A DNA stretch of 64,000 nucleotides from Hamadaea tsunoensis DSM 44101 (GTDB lineage Bacteria; Actinomycetota; Actinomycetes; Mycobacteriales; Micromonosporaceae): positions 1 through 64,000 of the forward strand of contig NZ_AUAX01000020.1 of assembly GCF_000428945.1 (NCBI RefSeq), read 5' to 3'. A program made the position numbers and the translations under genes. Shown here piece after piece: positions 1 to 8,805 of the stretch; within the stretch, counting starts at the first letter, position 1, and every line of letters starts with the position of its first letter. A model generated the notes under the pieces. The model was not told the origin of the DNA and did not search any database. It was given only the letters and a program-made list of their open reading frames with translations.

Positions 1-1
1 C

Positions 2-340
2 GTCATCCGCGACCTGTTCCGCCGCCTGCCCGAACACCTGACCAAAACAGTGACCTGGGACCAAGGCGTCGAAATGGCCGAACACCACCACATCCAACTC
101 GCCACCGACTGCCGGGTCTACATCTGCGACCCGCACTCACCCTGGCAACGCGGCACCAACGAAAACACCAACGGCCTACTACGCGACTACTTCCCCCGCG
201 GCCGCTTCGACTTCCGCACCATCGACCAAGCCGGCCTCGACGTGATCGCCGACCAACTCAACCGGCGACCACGCCAAACCCTCGACTGGGACACCCCCAC
301 CGAACGCCTCAACCAACTCCTACTTGCACCCACCGGTTGA
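2..340 (+). CDS. IS30-family transposase, C-terminal part (cut by window start)
   Basis: The open frame enters from the left edge, so only the last ~112 residues are seen. The text around VTWDQGVEMAEH, the HSPWQRGTNENTNGLLRDY block and the FPRG segment are the hallmarks of the IS30 DDE catalytic domain; the final catalytic glutamate is the E of GTNENTNGLLRDY. It ends with the usual LDWDTPTE tail. The element's left end and inverted repeat lie outside the window, so it cannot be said whether the copy is intact. Just after the stop is a hairpin that may belong to the element's right end. Known for the family: cut-and-paste/circle transposition. Family assignment is firm; activity is unknown. 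Confidence 0.9.
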   Translation, partial: VIRDLFRRLPEHLTKTVTWDQGVEMAEHHHIQLATDCRVYICDPHSPWQRGTNENTNGLLRDYFPRGRFDFRTIDQAGLDVIADQLNRRPRQTLDWDTPTERLNQLLLAPTG

Positions 341-364
341 AACCACCCGCTTCCCGGGCGGTTT
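340..364 (+). terminator. Hairpin after IS30 transposase
   Basis: AAACCACCCG and CGGGCGGTTT pair over 10 positions with one mismatch around a 5-nt loop, and the 3' arm ends in TTT. It starts on the stop codon of the transposase, so it is either its terminator or part of the IS right end. Confidence 0.5.
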
Positions 365-522
365 AGGGGCGGGTTTGCCACATCCGTCAAGATCATGCTT
401 GCGCGGGCCCGCCGGCCCATGGTCGGACTCGGCGCCGCTAGTCCCTCTCGCCGCGAACGATCACCCTCCGGCCTTGGTACGCAACGACCGACCAGGGGTT
501 GGCTGCCACGGGTACCGGTATT

Positions 523-580
523 GTCCCGATATAACCGGCATAACGGGCCGCAATCGGTGTCTTATCGGGACTATCCGATA
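523..580. promoter_or_regulatory. AT-richer promoter region with inverted repeats
   Basis: The space before the cupin gene is less GC-rich than its surroundings. It holds TATCGG-6nt-CCGATA (563-580), and a TGTCCCGATATAA stretch (523-535) that nearly pairs with the TTATCGGGAC at 562-571. These look like operator half-sites; no known regulator can be named from sequence. Confidence 0.35.
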
Positions 581-624
581 TAGATCGTTATCGCCGACGG
601 TCGCTCACGGCGTACGCTGAGCGG

Positions 625-978
625 GTGGCGATCATCGTGGAGGACGCCGGTGCGGTGATCGCGCGGGCGCGACGGGACGGCCTCGCGGGAGCGGTCTGGC
701 GCGCGACCGCCGAGCCGCGGGAGCTGGACGCGAACATCATCCATCTGCCGGCCGGGGACCGGCTGGCGGCCCCGACGGGTGCCGATCTCGATGTGCTCCT
801 GGTGGTTCTCGAGGGCGACGGCCAACTGGAGACCGCCGACGGCCCCGTCGCCATACGCGCGAACAGCCTGGTCTGGGTGCCGCGCGGCACACCGCGACGG
901 GTGACCGCCGGTCCCGAGGGCCTGTCGTACTTCAGCGTCCACCGCAAACGCCCCCCGATGACCATCGGCCGCCGCTGA
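625..978 (+). CDS. Small cupin-domain protein
   Basis: 117-residue single-domain cupin with GTG start. The middle carries the conserved cupin core: a GAD-DVLLVVLEGDGQLET strand pair with the glycine-rich turn, followed by the second motif VPRGTPRRV. The usual metal-binding histidines of motif 1 are missing (LDVLLVVLEG instead of HxH), so metal dependence is doubtful. It stands alone, with AT-richer inverted repeats upstream and a strong convergent terminator downstream. No substrate can be inferred. A role as a small sensor or isomerase-like protein is possible but unproven. Confidence 0.75.
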   Translation: MAIIVEDAGAVIARARRDGLAGAVWRATAEPRELDANIIHLPAGDRLAAPTGADLDVLLVVLEGDGQLETADGPVAIRANSLVWVPRGTPRRVTAGPEGLSYFSVHRKRPPMTIGRR

Positions 979-1095
979 CCGGACGACCGCCGCTGACCGG
1001 AGCACGGCCGCTGACCAGCACATCGCTGCCGACGAGAACACGGTCGCCGACCGCAACGCCGTCGCTGGGGTGCGGATGTACAGGAGCAGGCGGAA

Positions 1096-1130
1096 TGGGG
1101 CCGGGCAGCCCCGTGCGCTGCCCGGCCCCA
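1096..1130. terminator. Strong bidirectional terminator
   Basis: A perfect 13-bp stem (TGGGGCCGGGCAG / CTGCCCGGCCCCA) with a 9-nt loop sits between the convergent cupin and hydrolase genes, 27 bp from the latter's stop. Confidence 0.8.
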
Positions 1131-1157
1131 AGATTTCGACTCCCGAACAAACCGGGA

Positions 1158-2567
1158 TCAGTCAAGCAGGAAACCGCGTACCGCTGCGTCGCCGTCGGCG
1201 TTGCGGCCTTGGATCGAATGCCCCATCCCCGCGATCACCACGAGCTTGCCCCGAGGCGTACGCGCAGCCTGCGCCATCGCCCACGGCAGCGGTGTGGACA
1301 GGTCGCGGTCGCCGTTGATCAGCAGGACCGGCATCGTCAGTACGCGCAGCGGCGTGCGCGGGTCCGGTCGCGACGGCACCCATCCGGCGCAGTTGCCCGC
1401 GATGCCCTGCCCGGCGGCGGTCTGCCGGGTGAACGGCCAGACGGCGCTCTGCGGCAGCCGGCCGGCCGCGGCGGCCAGTCGCGGTGCCCGGCTCGGTGTC
1501 GGTGCCGAGGAGTCGCCCCAGGGTGCGTCGGTCAGGTCGGCGCAGATCGTGGCGATGTGCAGTCCGGCACTGTACGCCTGGACAGGCGTGTCGCCGCCGC
1601 CCTGCAACTGGGTGACCGCCTCCCGCAGCGGTCCCGGATCACCCTGTGCGGCCTGGTGGATCAGGCTGAGCACGGGGAAGTAGCCCGGTGGCCCGGTCAG
1701 CTTCGGGTCGACGATCGTGGCGGTGACGAGCAGGTCGAACACGCCGACGCTCAGAGCCGGGTCGGTCCGGACCGCCGTGGCGAGGTCGGCGGCGGGGTCG
1801 AAACCGCAGGACTGTTCCGCGCACGCCTGCCGCAGCACGTACGCCGACCGTCGCAGAGACGCGGTGTACAAGGTTTCGGCGCCGTCCTGCGGTACCACCG
1901 AGTCCAGCACCATCCGGTTCACGTGCTGGGGATAGGTCAGCCCGTAGTGCTCGGCGACGAACGAGCCGTAGGAGACCCCGTCCAGCGTCCAGGCGCGTAC
2001 GCCGAGGGCTGCCCGCAGCGCGTCGAGGTCGGCGACGGTGTCGGCGGTGGTGTAGAAGTCACGGCCGGCGCCGAGGACGCCGGCGCACTCGCCGAGCGCG
2101 CCGGCCGACGCGGGGGTGATGTCGGACGAGCCGACCTCCAGTTGCAGCCGCGGGCAGTCGATCGCGGCGTCGCCGGTGCCGCGCTGGTCGATCATCACGA
2201 GCTGGTAGTCGGCGAGCAGGTAGCCGACCCGGGCGCTGATCCGCGGGACGAGGCTGACGCCCGGCTGGCCGGGGCCGCCGCTGAGGAACATGAGGACGCC
2301 GCGCGGGGCGTCGGTGTTGCCCGCGACCGCCGCGTGCAACCGCAGCGTCCCCGGTACGCGACCGCTGCGGTCCAGCGGGACGGTGACGTAGCCGCAGGTG
2401 AAACCGTCGATGCCGGGGCACGGTGCGGCGTCGGCCAGCCCGGCGGGGTCGGCCCCGCGAGCGGCGGGCGCGCCGGCCGCGGCGGCGACCGGTCCGGCCG
2501 CGCCCGCCGTGCCCAGCAGGGCGAGCAGCAGCACGCCGGCCGCGACGGGGATTCGGAATCGTCTCAT
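1158..2567 (-). CDS. Secreted alpha/beta hydrolase, TAP-like (S33 tripeptidyl aminopeptidase type)
   Basis: 469 residues from the ATG preceded by GGTGGAG; an in-frame ATG 14 codons earlier has no ribosome site. A signal peptide (MRRFRIPVAAGVLLLALL...) occupies the first ~30 residues. The mature enzyme has the oxyanion-loop motif LSGGPG (95-100), nucleophile elbow GVSYG (Ser199), and near the C terminus NGDRD and GMGHS that supply Asp and His. This is the layout of Streptomyces tripeptidyl aminopeptidase/SlpD-type exported proteases, with the TAP C-terminal domain. It probably trims N-terminal peptides outside the cell. The AraC-type gene immediately upstream on the same strand is a plausible regulator. 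Family firm, substrate unknown. Confidence 0.88.
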   Translation of the reverse strand: MRRFRIPVAAGVLLLALLGTAGAAGPVAAAAGAPAARGADPAGLADAAPCPGIDGFTCGYVTVPLDRSGRVPGTLRLHAAVAGNTDAPRGVLMFLSGGPGQPGVSLVPRISARVGYLLADYQLVMIDQRGTGDAAIDCPRLQLEVGSSDITPASAGALGECAGVLGAGRDFYTTADTVADLDALRAALGVRAWTLDGVSYGSFVAEHYGLTYPQHVNRMVLDSVVPQDGAETLYTASLRRSAYVLRQACAEQSCGFDPAADLATAVRTDPALSVGVFDLLVTATIVDPKLTGPPGYFPVLSLIHQAAQGDPGPLREAVTQLQGGGDTPVQAYSAGLHIATICADLTDAPWGDSSAPTPSRAPRLAAAAGRLPQSAVWPFTRQTAAGQGIAGNCAGWVPSRPDPRTPLRVLTMPVLLINGDRDLSTPLPWAMAQAARTPRGKLVVIAGMGHSIQGRNADGDAAVRGFLLD

Positions 2568-2609
2568 CGCTCCACCGTCCCAAGGAGACGGTCGGTGGGC
2601 GTTGGACAT

Positions 2610-3470
2610 TCATGCTCGGTTCCGCGACCGCCGGCCGCCCTGGAGCACGAGCCGCAGGTCGCTCGGGGCGCTGCCGAGGTGGCGGCGGATCACCCGGTTC
2701 AGGTGCGACTGGTCGGCGAAGCCGTAGCGGGCGGCGAGCGTACGCAGGTTGGTGGCGCCGTCGGACAGGTCGGCCAGCACCGCCCGGATCCGCAGCCGGT
2801 TGCGGTACGCCGTGACGCTCTCGCCGGTGACCTCGCGGAAGACGCGGCTCAGGTGCGGTGCCGACGCGTTGACCTCGGCGGCCAGCCCGTCCAGCGAAAG
2901 GGTGTAGCCGTCGCAGTGCAGGGCGGCGGCCGCCTGCCCGACCAGCTTGCGATGCGCGGTCCGGGTGGCCGGCCGGGCCGCCCCGGGTCCGTCGGGCGCG
3001 ACCGGCAGCAGCGCCAGCATCAGGCCCTCGACCCGGTCGGCCAGCTCGAACCCGTCGATGCCGGCCCGGCAGGCGGCCACCAGCGCCCGGTGGGCCAGGT
3101 CGGCCGCGTCCGGTACGCGCAGCTCGCCGGCCGGCAGGCGTACCTCGACGTCGCCGTCCCACTGGACCACGGTGTAGGTGTCGCCGCCGCCCAGCGGATG
3201 CGCGACCTGCATCTCGTCGCCGGCCGCGGTCACCAGGGCCCCGGTCACGTCGGCGAACGTCTCGACGCCGTTGACCCGCCGCAGGTAGCCGCCCGACCGG
3301 CCCAGGATCACCTGGTGCGCCGGTGGTGCACCGGCCGGACCGTAGTCGCGGCCGGTGACCCCACACCGGATGTCGTACACACTGAGCATCGGCAGTACGC
3401 CGAGGCAGTGGCCCTCGCCCGGACCTTCCGGCCCGCGCCAGCGCCGCATGGCGCAGTCATCTCCGGTCAT
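2610..3470 (-). CDS. AraC-family transcriptional regulator
   Basis: 286 residues. The C-terminal third has the two helix-turn-helix units of AraC proteins: SLDGLAAEVNASAPHLSRVFREVTG and NLRTLAARYGFADQSHLNRVIRRHLG, the second being the conserved GFADQSHLNR-F/I motif. The N-terminal part has a cupin-like effector region. The first ~27 residues are uncertain; the ATG at residue 28 (MLSVYDIRCG) is a possible alternative start. It lies 43 bp upstream of the TAP-like hydrolase on the same strand, so the two may be co-transcribed. Ligand unknown. Confidence 0.88.
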   Translation of the reverse strand: MTGDDCAMRRWRGPEGPGEGHCLGVLPMLSVYDIRCGVTGRDYGPAGAPPAHQVILGRSGGYLRRVNGVETFADVTGALVTAAGDEMQVAHPLGGGDTYTVVQWDGDVEVRLPAGELRVPDAADLAHRALVAACRAGIDGFELADRVEGLMLALLPVAPDGPGAARPATRTAHRKLVGQAAAALHCDGYTLSLDGLAAEVNASAPHLSRVFREVTGESVTAYRNRLRIRAVLADLSDGATNLRTLAARYGFADQSHLNRVIRRHLGSAPSDLRLVLQGGRRSRNRA

Positions 3471-3567
3471 GAGACGTCCCCCCGGATCGGCTCCGCCAGG
3501 TAGACGCCCTGGGGTCCGCGTCAGGTTGTCGCCCGGCGCGTGAAAGCCGGCGACCCGGCACAGGAAA

Positions 3568-3597
3568 CGCCGGCGGCCGGGGAGGCGGCCGCCGGCG
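3568..3597 (-). terminator. Terminator after secreted M15-like gene
   Basis: CGCCGGCGGCC / GGCCGCCGGCG, an 11-bp perfect stem with an 8-nt loop, 16 bp past the stop of the gene at 3613. Confidence 0.65.
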
Positions 3598-3612
3598 AGC
3601 GCGTACGCGAGG

Positions 3613-4113
3613 TCAGCAGCCGCAGGTGTAGTAGGTGATGTCCCAGTGGCTGCCCTCGTCGGTGTAGAGGTTGCCGGACGGCGCCTTCCACTGGTAGCCC
3701 CATCCGGAGATGTAGCCGACGTAGGTGTAGCTGTTCTGGATGTAGCTGCCGATGCAGGCGTACTTGGCGATGTCCACCTTGTAGCCGTTCCAGTGGCTGT
3801 AGGTCCCGGACGCGTGCCCGGTCTCGGTCCCGGCCGTGATCGTCACGGCGCAGCCGCTGTAGGAGTGCAGCGTGATGACTCCGCTGATGGTCGACTGGCG
3901 GATCTGCTCGAAGGAGGTGCACGTCGCGACGTTGCGGTTGGAGCAGTTGCCGCTGGAGGTCCAGGCGACCCCGGCCGCCGAGAGCTGGGCGCGGGCCTGC
4001 GCGTCGGTCAGGAAGGTGGCGGCGTGGGCCGGTTCGGCCAGCGTGAGGGTGACGAGGAGGGCCGTGGCGAGCGTACCGAGGAGGGTCGCGGCACGCCGGA
4101 GGGATCGGCGCAT
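3613..4113 (-). CDS. Secreted M15-like (D-Ala-D-Ala peptidase fold) small protein
   Basis: 166 residues with a clear signal peptide ending at ...EPAHAA (about residue 32). The mature part begins with a TDAQARAQLSAAG helix and then has GTETGHASGTYSHWNGYKVDI and, later, DEGSHWDI. These two stretches resemble the Zn-binding SxHxxGxAxD and ExxHWxx signatures of M15/VanY-type peptidases; the HxxGxxxD-like spacing is seen but a catalytic claim is inference. Cysteines CSNRNVATC, GC and the terminal CGC suggest disulfides. Similar stand-alone exported proteins occur in many streptomycetes. It has its own palindromic operator and terminator and is probably monocistronic. Confidence 0.65.
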   Translation of the reverse strand: MRRSLRRAATLLGTLATALLVTLTLAEPAHAATFLTDAQARAQLSAAGVAWTSSGNCSNRNVATCTSFEQIRQSTISGVITLHSYSGCAVTITAGTETGHASGTYSHWNGYKVDIAKYACIGSYIQNSYTYVGYISGWGYQWKAPSGNLYTDEGSHWDITYYTCGC

Positions 4114-4129
4114 GGTACTCCTTCACATA

Positions 4130-4147
4130 TTCCATCGATTGATGGAA
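4130..4147 (-). promoter_or_regulatory. Palindromic operator
   Basis: TTCCATC-GATT-GATGGAA, 7-bp perfect arms, lies 17 bp upstream of the start codon of the secreted M15-like gene, in its 5' leader or promoter. A regulator binding here would block initiation; identity unknown. Confidence 0.5.
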
Positions 4148-4270
4148 AAATCTGCACGGGTCTGTGCGGGAGTTTTGTATCACGCGCCGATCATGGATGC
4201 CTACCGACGGTTCGTCGGAGCCGGTTGTCGCGGGTGGTCGTCAGTCATCCGTGACAGTCGATCCGTACGT

Positions 4271-6337
4271 TCAGGCGAGCGCCGCCGGCAGGGGCTCGGC
4301 GTGCACCACGTGCAGGACGCTGACCGCCCGGGTGAGCGCCACGTACAACCGTTGCAACCCGCGCTGTTCGGCGGCCACGATCCGGGCCGGCTCGACGACC
4401 ACGACCGAGTCGAACTCCAGGCCCTTCGCCAGCCCCGCCGGTACGCATACCAGCCGGCCGGCTTCGAGCGCGTCCTCGTCCGCCCCGACGAGGGCCGACG
4501 GCAGCCCCGCGTCCGCCAGGGCCGACCGCAGCCCGGCCACGTCGTCGTCGGCGGCGATGACCCCCACCGAACCCTCGGCGGCCAGCCGCTCCCGGCACGC
4601 CTCGACGACGGCGGCGTTCACGTCCACAGTGGAGGACACGGTCAGCGCTCCCGGCGTACGCCGGACCGACGTCGGCGCGCCGAAATGGCTGCCGATGGCC
4701 GGTAGGAGGCGGGCGGCGTACTCGATGATGGCGGCGGGGACGCGGAAGCCGCGGTCGAGCACGCAGACGGTGGCGTCGGCCTTGCCGAGGTGGGTGAGCA
4801 GCGACGGCCAGTCGGCGGTCGCCCACGGGCTGGTGCCCTGCGCGAGGTCGCCGAGGACGGTGACCGACCCGTTGGCGCAGCGGCGGCCGAGCGCGCGGCA
4901 CTGCATCGGGCTGAGGTCCTGCGCCTCGTCGATCATCAGGTAGCTCAGCGACGGCACCCGGTCGAACAGGCCGGCCAGCTCGTCGAGGAGCACCGCGTCC
5001 GCGGCCGACCAGCGGGCCGACTTCACCGACCGGTACGCCTTCGGCCACAGCAGCGCGGCCTGCTCGTCCGCGGTGAGCACGCCGTCCGCGCACGCGGCCA
5101 GGAATCCGGCGTCCGACAGCAGCCGGAACAGCACCTGCTCGGGGGTCAGCTTCGGCCACACCTCGTCGAGGACCGCCTTGACCGGCTTGGACCGGGCGAC
5201 GGCCGCGACCTCGCGATCGTCCGGCGTCGCGCCGCGCCGCTCCATCTGCATCACCACCAGGCCGGCGATCCGCTTGGCGGAACCCTCGCGGCCGGCGGCG
5301 TACCGCATCTGGGACATCTCGGCGACGATCTGCGTCATCCGGCCCTGGCCGACCCGGTAGCGCGTCGAGCCGTGCACGTAGACGAGGTCCTCGGCCGGCT
5401 CGCCGACGTGGCTCCACAGCGCCCGGCGTACGACCTCGGCCATCCGGGCGTCGCCCTTGACGACCAGGGTCGCCGGGCCGTCCACCGCCGTCGCCGGTCG
5501 GTCGATCAGCTCCTCGACCGTCTTCTGCGCCACCGACACCTCGCCCAGCGCCGGCAGCACGTTGCGGATGTAGGAGAGGAACGACCGGTTCGGCCCGACG
5601 ACCAGCACGCCCGCGCCGAGGCGCTGCGGCTCCGCGTACAGCAGGTAGGCCAGGCGGTGCAGGCCCACCGCCGTCTTGCCCGTGCCCGGCGCGCCCTGCA
5701 CGCAGATGGCCGGCTGCAGCGGCGCGCGGACCAGCTCGTCCTGCTCCGGCTGGATGGTCGCGACGATGTCGCGCATGGGCCCGGACCGCGGCCGCTCGAT
5801 CTCCGCGGCCAGCAGCGAGCCCGGACCTTCCCCCGTCGCCAGAACCTCGTCCTCGTACGCGGTGAGCCCCGCCCCCTCCCCGAAGCCGTACCGCCGGCGC
5901 TGGACGACGCCGAGCGGGTTCTTGGGAGTCGCGCGGTAGAACGGCATCGACACCGGCGCCCGCCAGTCGACGACGACCGGGGTGCCGTCGTCGTCGCGGA
6001 CATGGCGGCGGCCGACGTAGACCCGGTCCTCCTTCGCGGCGGCACCGTCCTGCGCGGCCTCGTCCTGTGCGGCACCGTCCTTCACGGCGTCGAAGACCGT
6101 GCCGGCCTCGTAGTCCAGGCGGCCGAAGAAGAGCGGCACGTCCGGCAGGTCGACGAGGTCGCGGCCGCGCTGGGCGCGCGCCATCCGGTAGACCGTGTTG
6201 AACCACACCTCGTCGGTGCCCGACACGAACTCCGGGGTCTCGGTGTCGACGACGTCCCGGCGCATGAGTTCCAAGGCATTCCGGGCCCGCGCCAGATACG
6301 CGCGCTCCGCCTCGATGTCGTCCCGGGTCTCGTTCAT
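4271..6337 (-). CDS. HelD-type RNA polymerase-associated helicase (UvrD-like)
   Basis: 688 residues, a normal length for actinobacterial HelD. The N terminus is a charged helical hairpin (MNETRDDIEAERAYLARAR...) as in HelD secondary-channel arms. Walker A is GAPGTGKTAVGLHRL (about residue 215), Walker B/DEAD-like LMIDEAQDLSP (about 467), followed by the Q/R-rich motif LDRGFRVPA, and a C-terminal VALTRAVSVLHVVH motif VI. HelD proteins remove stalled RNA polymerase from DNA, and some actinobacterial members (HelR) give rifamycin tolerance. No clear rifamycin-associated element was seen upstream. The gene is monocistronic. The split between HelD and HelR cannot be made by eye. Confidence 0.85.
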   Translation of the reverse strand: MNETRDDIEAERAYLARARNALELMRRDVVDTETPEFVSGTDEVWFNTVYRMARAQRGRDLVDLPDVPLFFGRLDYEAGTVFDAVKDGAAQDEAAQDGAAAKEDRVYVGRRHVRDDDGTPVVVDWRAPVSMPFYRATPKNPLGVVQRRRYGFGEGAGLTAYEDEVLATGEGPGSLLAAEIERPRSGPMRDIVATIQPEQDELVRAPLQPAICVQGAPGTGKTAVGLHRLAYLLYAEPQRLGAGVLVVGPNRSFLSYIRNVLPALGEVSVAQKTVEELIDRPATAVDGPATLVVKGDARMAEVVRRALWSHVGEPAEDLVYVHGSTRYRVGQGRMTQIVAEMSQMRYAAGREGSAKRIAGLVVMQMERRGATPDDREVAAVARSKPVKAVLDEVWPKLTPEQVLFRLLSDAGFLAACADGVLTADEQAALLWPKAYRSVKSARWSAADAVLLDELAGLFDRVPSLSYLMIDEAQDLSPMQCRALGRRCANGSVTVLGDLAQGTSPWATADWPSLLTHLGKADATVCVLDRGFRVPAAIIEYAARLLPAIGSHFGAPTSVRRTPGALTVSSTVDVNAAVVEACRERLAAEGSVGVIAADDDVAGLRSALADAGLPSALVGADEDALEAGRLVCVPAGLAKGLEFDSVVVVEPARIVAAEQRGLQRLYVALTRAVSVLHVVHAEPLPAALA

Positions 6338-6548
6338 GATCGCCCCATTCCTGCGCTGGCGGCCGGGGGCGTACCAGCGCCCGGGCCGGAGAATGTGCTG
6401 ACTCGTCCGGCATCACGCCCCACCTCCGGCCGGCGCGCGGCGCCGCGAGGGGTTCGGTTCGAGCGGGCGCGGCAACATATCGCAGGAGGCCGCGACGGTT
6501 CAAGTGAATATCCGCTCGCGGTCACCCGGCCGAGCGGATGATGAGTCC

Positions 6549-6983
6549 ATGGCGATGCGACTGCTGAACGTCGTCGGCGCCGTACTCCTGGCAGCGGGGG
6601 TTCTGGTGCCGGCCGTGCCGGCATTCGCCGACAACACCACCCCGCCCGGCCTCACGGACGCGACCGTCCAGGCCCTCGGCGTCATGGACACCTCACGGGC
6701 GAGCGTGGCCGGGATCCATTCCTACCGGATGCACCTCTGGGTCGGCGGCGACGTGTACGCCGTCCCCGGCGGGGACTCGACCATCGTCGCGATCCTCAAG
6801 AACGGCTTCCGGCCGTCCGAATCGGTGATCTTCCGGTCCGGGCCGTACATCATCTTCGCGCCCAGCTTCCTGGACGTGCCGAGCGCGGTGCTGGTGCCGG
6901 GCAAGGAGAACGGCCTCGAAGCGGTCGACCCGAACTCGTTCCGCTGCGCGGATCCCACGATCCCCGGCATCCGCTTCTGCTGA
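6549..6983 (+). CDS. Small secreted protein of unknown function
   Basis: 144 residues from the ATG of MAMRLLNVVG; an upstream in-frame GTG at 6504 would add 15 polar residues before the signal peptide, which is less likely. The signal peptide ends near AVPAFAD (about residue 29). The mature part contains HSYRMHLWVGGDVYAVPGGDSTIVAIL and a final RCADPTIPGIRFC with two cysteines that could close one disulfide. I do not recognise the family. It is divergent from the HelD gene and followed by a dispersed palindromic repeat. Confidence 0.6.
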   Translation: MAMRLLNVVGAVLLAAGVLVPAVPAFADNTTPPGLTDATVQALGVMDTSRASVAGIHSYRMHLWVGGDVYAVPGGDSTIVAILKNGFRPSESVIFRSGPYIIFAPSFLDVPSAVLVPGKENGLEAVDPNSFRCADPTIPGIRFC

Positions 6984-6993
6984 CCCGAAATCC

Positions 6994-7084
6994 GGCTCCA
7001 AGATCCCGTTTGGATCAGGGAAATCACCCGAATCTTGGCCCAAGATTACGTGGCGACCCCTGATCCAAACGGGATCTTGGAGCC
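6994..7084. repeat. Dispersed palindromic element, family A copy 1
   Basis: Perfect 27-nt terminal arms (6994-7020 and 7058-7084; core GATCCCGTTTGGATCAGGG) enclose a second palindrome AATCTTGGCCCAAGATT (7031-7047). The same nested design recurs at 10225-10305 and, inverted, at 37738-37812. It lies between two co-directional genes and could act as a terminator, but the repeated sequence points to a mobile or REP-like unit. Confidence 0.85.
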
Positions 7085-7142
7085 GGCGGGGCGGCGGGGC
7101 GGCCGGGCGGCGGGGCGGGTGCGGTGGTGCGAGCATGGGGGA

Positions 7143-8705
7143 ATGAGGACGGTCGGGCGGCGCGCCCTACTACGCGGAGTCGGCCTGGCGACGGCGGCGG
7201 CGGTCGCGGGCTGCACCAAGGGACCTGAGCCGGTCGCCCGGCCCACGGGCCCGACGGTCTCCCCGACGCCCTCGGCGGGGCTGTCGGCGGCACCGTCCAC
7301 CGTGTCGGCGCCCGACTGGACCGGCCTCGCCCACGCGCTGACCGGTCACCTCGTACGCCCTGGTCAGAGTGGGTACGCCCCGGCCGCCCGGCTCTACAAC
7401 CCGCGGTTCGACGCCGTGAGCCGTCCGGCCGCCGTGGCCCAGTGCGTCACGGCCGACGACGTCGCGGCGTGCGTACGCTTCGCGGCCCGGTCGCACGTGC
7501 CGATCGCGATGCGCAGCGGCGGGCACTCCTACGGCGGCTGGTCGACCGGCCCGGGACTCGTCGCGGACGTGTCCGGCCTGAAGTCGGTCACCGTGGACAA
7601 GGCCGCCGGGCTGGCCCGGATCGGCGCCGGCGCCAAGCTCGCCGACGTGTACGCCGCCCTCGGTACCCATGGTGTCGCGGTGGCCGGCGGCTCCTGCCCG
7701 ACCGTCGGGATCACCGGGCTGGCCCTGGGCGGCGGGCTCGGCGTACTGAACCGGGCGTTCGGGTTGACGTGCGACGCGATCAGGGCCGTCGAGATCGTGA
7801 CCGCGGACGGCGTACGCCGGAACGCCGACGACGACCTGCTGTGGGCGCTGCGCGGCGGGGGCGGCGGCAGTTTCGGCGCGGTGACCGAATTGACCTTGGC
7901 GGTGCGGCCGGCGCCGACCGTGAACACCTATTACCTGGCGTGGGATCTGAGCGCCGGCGCCGAGGTGGTGGCGGCCTGGCAGCGCTGGATCGCGCGGGCC
8001 GACGACCGGCTCTGGTCGACCTGCAAGCTGCTCGCCGCCCCGGGCACCGGCCGGCGCCGGGCGCTCGTCGCGGGCACCTGGATCGGGCCATCGTCGGCAC
8101 TCGACGCCCAGCTCAAGCCGCTGCTGACCGGGCTGCCCGCACCGGCGGCCGATACCCGGCACACCTACGACTACGCCCGCGCGATGCTCTTCGAGGCCGG
8201 CTGCTCGACGAGCGGGACGGCCGCGGCCTGCATCGCCGACGGGCTGGGCAAGGGCCGCGAAGCGTTCGCCGCCACGTCCTCGGTCGTCGACTCCCCGCTG
8301 CCCGCGCCGGCGATCGAGGCGGCCGTCGCGTACGCGTCGCAGGCGATGGGGATCCCGGGGCTGATCGAGGGCGGCGTGTCGCTGGACGCCCTCGGCGGGG
8401 CCGCCGGCCGGGTCGCGCCGGACGCGACGGCGTTCCCGCACCGCCGGTCGCTCGCGATCGCGCAGTACACCGCCACCTACGAACACGCGTCCGCCGAGCC
8501 GTTCGACGCGTACGTGCGGGGATTCCGGCTGAAGCTGCGGCCCTGGTGCGGCGACTGGGCGTACGCCAACTACGCGGACCCGTCGATCGCGGACCACGGC
8601 ACGGCGTACTGGCGGGGGAATCTGGAGCGGCTGCGGTCGGTGAAGCGGGCGGTCGATCCGGGCAACCTCTTCACCTTCCCCCAGGCGGTCACGCCGGCGG
8701 CCTGA
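7143..8705 (+). CDS. FAD-linked oxidase, berberine-bridge-enzyme type, Tat lipoprotein-like
   Basis: 520 residues from the ATG after GGGGGA. The N terminus RTVGRRALLRGVGLATAAAVAGC has a twin arginine and a lipobox-like Cys, so export by Tat with lipid anchoring is likely. The FAD domain shows SGGHSYGGWS, whose His is the usual 8-alpha attachment site, and GGSCPTVGITGLALGGG, whose Cys is the 6-S-cysteinyl site; together they predict bicovalent FAD. The C terminus WCGDWAYANYAD and WRGNLERLRSVKRAVDPGNLF is the BBE domain that closes the flavin pocket. Members oxidise sugars, alkaloids or cannabinoid-like substrates using O2. The substrate is not predictable here. Confidence 0.92.
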   Translation: MRTVGRRALLRGVGLATAAAVAGCTKGPEPVARPTGPTVSPTPSAGLSAAPSTVSAPDWTGLAHALTGHLVRPGQSGYAPAARLYNPRFDAVSRPAAVAQCVTADDVAACVRFAARSHVPIAMRSGGHSYGGWSTGPGLVADVSGLKSVTVDKAAGLARIGAGAKLADVYAALGTHGVAVAGGSCPTVGITGLALGGGLGVLNRAFGLTCDAIRAVEIVTADGVRRNADDDLLWALRGGGGGSFGAVTELTLAVRPAPTVNTYYLAWDLSAGAEVVAAWQRWIARADDRLWSTCKLLAAPGTGRRRALVAGTWIGPSSALDAQLKPLLTGLPAPAADTRHTYDYARAMLFEAGCSTSGTAAACIADGLGKGREAFAATSSVVDSPLPAPAIEAAVAYASQAMGIPGLIEGGVSLDALGGAAGRVAPDATAFPHRRSLAIAQYTATYEHASAEPFDAYVRGFRLKLRPWCGDWAYANYADPSIADHGTAYWRGNLERLRSVKRAVDPGNLFTFPQAVTPAA

Positions 8706-8805
8706 CGGGCGGGCGGTCACCCCACGCGGCCGGACAGATCCGTCGGGCCGGACGGATCCGTCGATTTCCGCCCGGACCCGGACGGCCCGGCCTACCGTCA
8801 ATGCC

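Noticed and set aside
1095-3503. 802-codon open frame on the plus strand
   Set aside because: Antisense shadow of the TAP-like hydrolase and AraC genes; residue composition is Arg/Gly/Pro-rich without domain motifs.
6338-6548. Rifamycin-associated element upstream of the HelD-like gene
   Set aside because: The known 19-bp inverted repeat was not seen in the spacer.
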